Below, piece by piece: positions 23,815 through 28,454 of a stretch of 28,454 nt of DNA (position 1 is its first letter; each line of letters starts with the position of its first letter). The translations under genes and the position numbers were made by a program. The DNA lies in the NCBI GenBank assembly GCA_027019685.1, contig JALUWH010000307.1, positions 1 through 28,454 of the forward strand, given 5' to 3'. The stretch comes from Ghiorsea sp. (GTDB taxonomy: Bacteria > Pseudomonadota > Zetaproteobacteria > Mariprofundales > Mariprofundaceae). The notes under the pieces are model-generated. The model searched no databases. It saw nothing but the letters and a program-made list of their open reading frames with translations, and had not been told where the DNA came from.

Positions 23815-24786
23815 ATGAAAGCTTACGCACTCAAACGTCTCATGGGCATGATTCCCTTGCTGCTGGGCATTACCATCATATCCTTTGGTATGATGCATCT
23901 TGCTCCAGGCGAACCATCGGTGGTCGGTCAAGCTTTCGACCCTAAAGTGTCCTCTGAAGACATCGAACGATTACGCAACTTCTATGGTTTGGACAAACCA
24001 CTATATCAACAATACTTTGATTGGTTAGGTAGACTTACTACTTTGGATTTTGGTAATTCATTTTCTGCTGATGGTCGTCCTGTATTGGATAAAATCACCG
24101 AGCGTTTACCCGTCACCCTTTGGATTAACATACTTGCCATGGCATTTATTCTTATTGTTGCCGTACCTATTGGCGTGGTCTCCGCTGTACGCAAGGATTC
24201 ATGGTTAGACCGCAGTTTAACCGTATTTGTCTTTCTAGCTTTTGCCATTCCCTCTTTTTGGTTGGGTTTATTGCTGATGATGGCTCTAGGTGTAAACATG
24301 CAACTACTGCCCATATCAGGCATACATGACTACGACTGGCAGCAAATGAGCTGGGTCCATCAGCAGTTAGACCTGCTCAAACATCTGATACTACCCGTAT
24401 TTGTCTCAGCCATTGGTGGGCTTGCAGGTATGTCTCGCTTTATGCGTACAGGTATGTTGGATGTGATTCGCAGCGAATATATTACCACCGCCCGCGCCAT
24501 GGGAGTCTCCGAAACATCCATCCACTACCGCTTAGCTCTAAAAAACGCACTTTTGCCCATGATTACACTCTTAGGGCTATCCATTCCAGGACTGATTGGC
24601 GGCTCAGTCATTGTCGAGCAACTATTTTCCATCCCTGGCATGGGTTTATTGTTCTTTGAAGCCGTGCTTTCAAGAGATTATCCCTTGGTCATGGGCATTA
24701 CCGTCATTGGAGCAGTTCTAACCCTTCTCGGCAACCTTATCGCAGACCTTGCTTATGCTTGGGCTGACCCACGCATTCGACAGTAA
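23815..24786 (+). CDS. ABC transporter permease, DppB/OppB family
   Basis: The 323-residue protein has about six membrane helices and the DppB/OppB layout. The N-terminal helix is MIPLLLGITIISFGMMHLAPGEP, followed by a periplasmic loop with RNFYGLDKPLYQQYFDWLGR and DFGNSF. The EAA-type coupling loop is YITTARAMGVSETSIHYRLALKNALLP, and the end is PRIRQ. The family imports peptides, nickel or similar solutes. I prefer ATG 23815 because it starts right before the basic, membrane-preceding segment; a TTG at 23779 adds 12 residues. Neither has a clear ribosome binding site. No solute-binding protein, second permease or ATPase gene follows; only a short remnant-like stretch does. The transporter may be incomplete here or its partners lie elsewhere. 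Confidence 0.88.
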   Translation: MKAYALKRLMGMIPLLLGITIISFGMMHLAPGEPSVVGQAFDPKVSSEDIERLRNFYGLDKPLYQQYFDWLGRLTTLDFGNSFSADGRPVLDKITERLPVTLWINILAMAFILIVAVPIGVVSAVRKDSWLDRSLTVFVFLAFAIPSFWLGLLLMMALGVNMQLLPISGIHDYDWQQMSWVHQQLDLLKHLILPVFVSAIGGLAGMSRFMRTGMLDVIRSEYITTARAMGVSETSIHYRLALKNALLPMITLLGLSIPGLIGGSVIVEQLFSIPGMGLLFFEAVLSRDYPLVMGITVIGAVLTLLGNLIADLAYAWADPRIRQ

Positions 24787-24897
24787 GATTTTAAACAAAC
24801 CAAACTGACAGTACGACCTTATTTTATACCCAACCTGTACCTGCTTGTCAGCATTGGCATCGTACTTATTTCCCTTACCTATTTCACACCCCTATAA
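24787..24897 (+). pseudogene. Possible remnant of an OppC/DppC N-terminus
   Basis: After the permease stop, 36 open codons in the same frame encode a basic and polar stretch (TKLTVRP) followed by a membrane-helix-like segment LYLLVSIGIVLISLTYFTPL and a stop. Position and shape resemble the start of the second permease that normally follows oppB/dppB. There is no ATG and no ribosome binding site. This is a weak call based on context and hydrophobicity. Confidence 0.3.
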
Positions 24898-24910
24898 CCT
24901 TTCGCTTTTT

Positions 24911-24944
24911 ATATCAGTTTAGTTAAGATATGCCCCACTGATAT
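24911..24944. repeat. Perfect 8-bp inverted repeat before the glycosyltransferase start
   Basis: ATATCAGT at 24911-24918 and ACTGATAT at 24937-24944 are exact complements separated by 18 bases. The right arm ends two bases before the AGGAG of the next gene. It could be an operator or a hairpin in the 5' leader. Confidence 0.5.
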
Positions 24945-24956
24945 TTAGGAGTTTAC

Positions 24957-25727
24957 ATGCCAATTCATATTGTTGTTGCCAACCGGCTGATTAAAATTTT
25001 TGGCGCATTGATTAAGGCATTGAGCTATGTGTTTCATGCTGTGCTGCCCAATTATCGTTTTACTATCCCTGACTACAGCTCAGCCAAGTGCAAATCGAAA
25101 AAGCAACAACAAATCCCCAAAATTATTTGGCAAACCAACTTCACCAACAAAGCGTCTTTTCCAGTATATATCAATTATCTATTTAACCGCTTGATGTCAT
25201 TATCTTATGACTACCGCTATGTTAGCACAGAAGCACGCCTTGAATATTTAGAGCAATATGCATCGCCAGAGGTTATCACTGCCTACAAACAACTTACCAA
25301 TGGAGCAGCCCAAGCCGATTTATGGCGCATGTTTGTACTCAATCATGAAGGTGGTGTGTATATGGACATTGATGCTCACCTCGTCTGGCCATTGGCATGG
25401 TTGATTAAACCCGAAGACAAAGAGTTATTTCTCGTCAATAAAGAGCATTACACCAATTATCTCATTGCCTCCACGCCCAACCACCCTATTCTTAAAGAAA
25501 CCATTAATATTATCGTGGACAACATTGAAAACCGCAGGGTTGACCAAGGTGTATATTATTTAACAGGCCCTGTTACCTTTAACCAAGCCATTGGTGAACA
25601 AAAGCCCAACAGTAGATTTTACCGTGTCACCTGCATTCAGGGCAGCTTCACCAACGAGCACTTTCAATATATCGACCGCCCACGTAGCAAGTGGACACAT
25701 GTAGATAACAAAGACCTTTTAAAGTAA
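24957..25727 (+). CDS. GT32-like glycosyltransferase with DXD motif
   Basis: This 256-residue protein resembles the glycosyltransferase sugar-binding DXD (GT32, OCH1/capsule) family. Seen in order are a basic N-terminal region, IPKIIWQTNFTNK (the usual IPKxIHQ-like entry), and NGAAQADLWRMFVLNHEGG, then VYMDIDAHLVWPL with the metal/nucleotide-sugar DXD motif at about residues 139-141. VYYLTGPVTFNQAIG follows later. The N-terminal helix (residues 10-30) could be weakly membrane-associated. The ATG has AGGAG six bases upstream. Neighbours (a permease and an amino-acid transporter) give no pathway hint; surface polysaccharide or LPS decoration is the usual role. The sugar specificity is unknown. 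Confidence 0.83.
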   Translation: MPIHIVVANRLIKIFGALIKALSYVFHAVLPNYRFTIPDYSSAKCKSKKQQQIPKIIWQTNFTNKASFPVYINYLFNRLMSLSYDYRYVSTEARLEYLEQYASPEVITAYKQLTNGAAQADLWRMFVLNHEGGVYMDIDAHLVWPLAWLIKPEDKELFLVNKEHYTNYLIASTPNHPILKETINIIVDNIENRRVDQGVYYLTGPVTFNQAIGEQKPNSRFYRVTCIQGSFTNEHFQYIDRPRSKWTHVDNKDLLK

Positions 25728-25734
25728 TGCAACC

Positions 25735-27036
25735 TTGAACACAAAAACAAGAAGTATTGGGCTATTGGGTGCCATATCCATTGGTATTGGCGGCATGGTT
25801 GGTGGTGGAATTTTTGCTGTACTTGGTGAGGCAGTATCTTTAGCACATGGAGCAACAGCTATTGCTTTTTTATTTGCAGGTCTTGTGGCTCTTTTAACCG
25901 CGTACGCCTACAGTAAACTATCGATAACTTTTCAAAACCGTGGTGGTACTGTAGTATTTATCGACCAAGCTTTCGGCAACAATATTTTATCCAGTAGCGT
26001 AAATTTAATGCTTTGGCTTAGTTATCTCATCACAATAGCACTTTATGCATCAGCATTTGCATCTTATGGGCAAACTTTTCTACATGGTAGCTCTACATCT
26101 TTACAGCACCACTTTTTGATTACCATTGCTATTATTTTACCTGCCATCATTAATTTAATAAGCACTTCATTTGTCAGTAAATCTGAATTTATTATTGTAT
26201 TGATTAAAGTTACCTTGTTGATTCTTATCATCATATCAGGTATTTTCTATATTGACCCCGACAAGTTATCCCCCGCTCATTGGGAATCACCACTAGCCAT
26301 CGTTACTGCAGGTATGATTATTTTTGTTGCATATGAAGGATTTGAGCTCATTGCCAATGCTGCAGAAGACATCAAATCACCGGAAAAGAATCTTCCTAAA
26401 GCATTTTTTACTGCAACAATCTTTGTTATTTTATTATATGTTCTTATTTCTTTGGTGACTGTCGGCGTTGTTCCTGAAGCGCAACTTTTAGAAGCCAAAG
26501 ATTATGCACTAGCTATTGCTGCTAAACCAGCCCTAGGTAATATTGGTTTTACTGTCGTAGCAATCGCAGCTCTTCTTTCAACCTTCTCTGCCATCAATGC
26601 CACCATTTATGGCAACGCAAGGTTGGGTTATTTTCTTGCTAGAAAAGGAGAGCTTCCACAAGAGCTCAGCACACTTAGAAAAAATATACCTAGCCATGAC
26701 ATCATTGTTATTTCATTACTCAGTATCGGCATTGCCAACGCCATTTCACTGAATGAAATTGCAATTATTGGCAGTGCAGGATTCTTGCTTGTTTTCACTA
26801 TTGTTAATTTCGCAGCTTTCAAACTTCGCCATAAAATTCATGCGCGAGCAGAAGTCCTTATTGCTGCTTTCACCTTGAGTCTCGCTGCATTGCTAACCCT
26901 CATTACCTATACCTACAATACAAGCCCTAAAGCCGTCATCGTCTTTGCTGGTTTTATTATGATAGCCGTGCTCTTTGAACTTTTATATGGTGTATTTGTT
27001 CGAAAACATTTTTTTAAACGTAATTACAAAGTATAA
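25735..27036 (+). CDS. APC-family amino-acid permease
   Basis: The 433-residue protein has about twelve membrane helices and the APC superfamily N-terminal signature GLLGAISIGIGGMVGGGIFA, which includes the GXG-type substrate-backbone site in helix 1. Later marks are FVAYEGFELIANAAEDIKSPEKNLPKA, FSAINATIYGNARLGYFLARKGELP and a short basic end. The start is TTG 25735, seven bases after the glycosyltransferase stop. It is the only start codon between the in-frame stop at 25720 and helix 1; ATG 25792 would delete half of that helix. No clear ribosome binding site precedes it, so translation may be coupled to the upstream gene. Substrate is probably an amino acid or polyamine, not further resolvable. 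Confidence 0.9.
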   Translation: MNTKTRSIGLLGAISIGIGGMVGGGIFAVLGEAVSLAHGATAIAFLFAGLVALLTAYAYSKLSITFQNRGGTVVFIDQAFGNNILSSSVNLMLWLSYLITIALYASAFASYGQTFLHGSSTSLQHHFLITIAIILPAIINLISTSFVSKSEFIIVLIKVTLLILIIISGIFYIDPDKLSPAHWESPLAIVTAGMIIFVAYEGFELIANAAEDIKSPEKNLPKAFFTATIFVILLYVLISLVTVGVVPEAQLLEAKDYALAIAAKPALGNIGFTVVAIAALLSTFSAINATIYGNARLGYFLARKGELPQELSTLRKNIPSHDIIVISLLSIGIANAISLNEIAIIGSAGFLLVFTIVNFAAFKLRHKIHARAEVLIAAFTLSLAALLTLITYTYNTSPKAVIVFAGFIMIAVLFELLYGVFVRKHFFKRNYKV

Positions 27037-27148
27037 GCTGACTTATAGGCAGATAAGGGTTTTGGTTCATATATTGTAAGCTGCAAACTCAACGCACCTG
27101 CGTATTGCTTACTTATACTTATCAAATGCAATACGAGCCCCTTTTAAG

Positions 27149-27176
27149 TTGACATATTATTATTGTATAATATATT
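27149..27176 (+). promoter_or_regulatory. Sigma70-type promoter for the SQR-like gene
   Basis: TTGACA at 27149-27154 and TATATT at 27171-27176 are separated by 16 bases, 36 bases before the start codon. A nearer TATAAT overlaps this spacer but would leave only 11 bases from the -35 element. Confidence 0.8.
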
Positions 27177-27212
27177 TATGCGCTAAATTCAAAAACAGTG
27201 AGAGGAGTTTTT

Positions 27213-28454
27213 ATGGCACGGGTGGTTATTTTAGGAGCTGGAATTTCTGGTCATACAGCAGCACGATATTTAAACAAATCATTAGGCAGGGAGCATGAAA
27301 TCATTATGATTTCTCCAAATGCAACATGGAACTGGGTTCCATCAAATATTTGGGTTGGCGTAGGTCAAATGAAAGAAGAAGACGTTACTTTCGACCTTGC
27401 AGAAGTATATAAAAAGAAAACCAATATTGATTTTAGACAAGCCAAAGCTTTATCGATTCACCCCGATGGCAGCAAAGATAATACAAAACCATTTGTTACC
27501 ATTGAATATACATTGGAAAGCAAAGCTGGAGAGCAAGAAACCATTGAATATGACTATTTAATCAATGCAACTGGACCAAAACTTAACTTTGCAGCAACAG
27601 AAGGACTAGGACCTGACCATGGTCATACTGTTTCGGTTTGTACCCCAAGTCATGCTATTGAAGCCAGTGAAAAACTTCAAGCAACTATTGATTCTATGCG
27701 CGAAGGCAAAGAATGCACATTTGTTATTGGTACGGGTCATGGCATGTGTACATGTCAAGGTGCTGCCTTTGAATATATTTATAATATTGAACATGTGCTT
27801 AAAGAAGCAGGTGTTCGTGATAAAGCACGTATCGTATGGTTAAGTAATGAGTATGAGCTTGGCGACTTTGGCATGGGTGGCGTTCATATTAAACGTGGTG
27901 GTTATATCACCAACGGTAAAACCTTCGCAGAATCACTGATGGTAGAGCGCGATATTGAATGGATTACGCGTGCCCATGTTTCTAAAGTTGAAGCAGGAAA
28001 AATTCACTATGAAACTCTGGATGGTTCAACCCATGAAATTGAATTTGATTTCTCTATGTTGATTCCACCATTTGCGGGCGTTGGTTTAAAAGCTTTTAAT
28101 AAAGATGGTGAAGACATTACAAGCGATATTTTTGCACCCAATGGTTTCATGAAAGTTGATGCCGACTACACACCTCGCCCATACGAAGAATGGAGCGCTG
28201 GTGATTGGCCAAAACATTACCAAACACCAAGTCACAAAAACATGTTTGCCATTGGTATCGCTTTTGCCCCACCGCATTTGATTAGTAAACCTATGCAAAG
28301 TGCAAATGGAACACCTATCAACCCAACACCACCGCGAACAGGCATGCCATCGGCTGCTATCGCAATTGCTGTTGCCAACAGTATCAGCGATATGATTAAG
28401 AAGGGTACGGATGAACCTACCCATCATGCTTCCATGGCGGAAATGGGTGCTGCT
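27213..28454 (+). CDS. SQR-like FAD-dependent oxidoreductase, 3' end beyond window
   Basis: The frame is open for 414 codons from ATG 27213 to the end of the window. The start follows AGAGGAG at good spacing and a strong promoter. The N-terminus VVILGAGISGHTAARYL is an FAD-binding dinucleotide fold. NATGP marks the second FAD contact, and GTGHGMCTCQGAAFEYIYNI matches the region holding a redox cysteine in sulfide:quinone oxidoreductases. VSVCTPSHA earlier supplies another cysteine. FAIGIAFAPPHLISKP and TGMPSAAIAIAVANSI resemble the late SQR segment. The third SQR cysteine would lie near or beyond the edge. Sulfide oxidation with quinone reduction is therefore likely but unproven; a related flavocytochrome or NADH dehydrogenase-like enzyme is the alternative. 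Electrons would enter the quinone pool that ACIII oxidises. Confidence 0.82.
   Translation, partial: MARVVILGAGISGHTAARYLNKSLGREHEIIMISPNATWNWVPSNIWVGVGQMKEEDVTFDLAEVYKKKTNIDFRQAKALSIHPDGSKDNTKPFVTIEYTLESKAGEQETIEYDYLINATGPKLNFAATEGLGPDHGHTVSVCTPSHAIEASEKLQATIDSMREGKECTFVIGTGHGMCTCQGAAFEYIYNIEHVLKEAGVRDKARIVWLSNEYELGDFGMGGVHIKRGGYITNGKTFAESLMVERDIEWITRAHVSKVEAGKIHYETLDGSTHEIEFDFSMLIPPFAGVGLKAFNKDGEDITSDIFAPNGFMKVDADYTPRPYEEWSAGDWPKHYQTPSHKNMFAIGIAFAPPHLISKPMQSANGTPINPTPPRTGMPSAAIAIAVANSISDMIKKGTDEPTHHASMAEMGAA

Noticed and set aside
27032..27047. TATAAG-ctga-CTTATA hairpin after the APC permease as a terminator
   Set aside because: The stem is short and AT-only apart from one G-C pair, begins inside the stop codon region, and no T run follows.
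27149..27171. TTGACA paired with the nearer TATAAT as promoter
   Set aside because: The spacing is only 11 bases; the TATATT 16 bases away is the acceptable -10 element.
1..28454. tRNA genes, CRISPR arrays, insertion sequences, prophage or toxin-antitoxin genes
   Set aside because: I looked for tRNA arm signatures, regularly spaced repeats, transposase or integrase motifs and small paired genes on both strands and saw none that I could support.

Overview
The window looks like chromosomal DNA of a Gram-negative, AT-leaning proteobacterium with an aerobic, probably chemolithotrophic, respiratory chain. It has lipopolysaccharide core synthesis (waaF), an RseC/DegP envelope pair, a complete alternative complex III (ACIII) operon and a gene resembling sulfide:quinone oxidoreductase. 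A Zetaproteobacteria-like source (Mariprofundus/Ghiorsea type) would fit, but this is a guess from gene content and not shown by any marker here.

Layout. (1) Bases 1-4012, + strand: a DNA-repair block with exodeoxyribonuclease III (5' end outside the window), a DUF559/Vsr-like nuclease embedded in GC-rich repeats, mutM and uvrC. A 65-bp imperfect palindrome fills the mutM-uvrC gap. (2) 4009-5711, - strand: heptosyltransferase waaF and a class I methyltransferase. (3) 5809-7056, + strand: an unusual two-cluster ferredoxin and a small membrane zinc-ribbon protein, function unknown. (4) 7417-14928, - strand: the ACIII operon actA-B1-B2-C-D-E-F with actB split in two, ended by a strong terminator. 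(5) 15162-16315: rpe (-) and rpsT (+, TTG start) diverge. (6) 16335-23379, - strand: serB-def-fmt-rseC-degP-tlpA-like-ligA, several joined by 4-bp stop/start overlaps. (7) 23380-23814: a gene-free, AT-rich stretch with periodic DnaA-box-like sequences; gene directions diverge from it. (8) 23815-28454, + strand: an orphan DppB/OppB-type permease followed by a possible oppC remnant, a GT32-like glycosyltransferase, an APC amino-acid permease, and an SQR-like flavoprotein that runs off the end.

How the genes work together: ACIII oxidises quinol and reduces a cytochrome c or oxidase, so an SQR-like quinone reductase would feed the same pool. The repair block covers AP-site processing, oxidised-base removal and nucleotide excision. 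The serB-to-ligA block is housekeeping (serine synthesis, N-formyl-Met handling, envelope proteolysis and redox, DNA ligation).

No clearly new multi-gene defence or metabolic system was found. The best leads are the covarying palindromic repeat, the DnaA-box array, the repeat-embedded nuclease, the ferredoxin/zinc-ribbon pair, and the decaying peptide-transporter locus. Four genes appear to use TTG starts.
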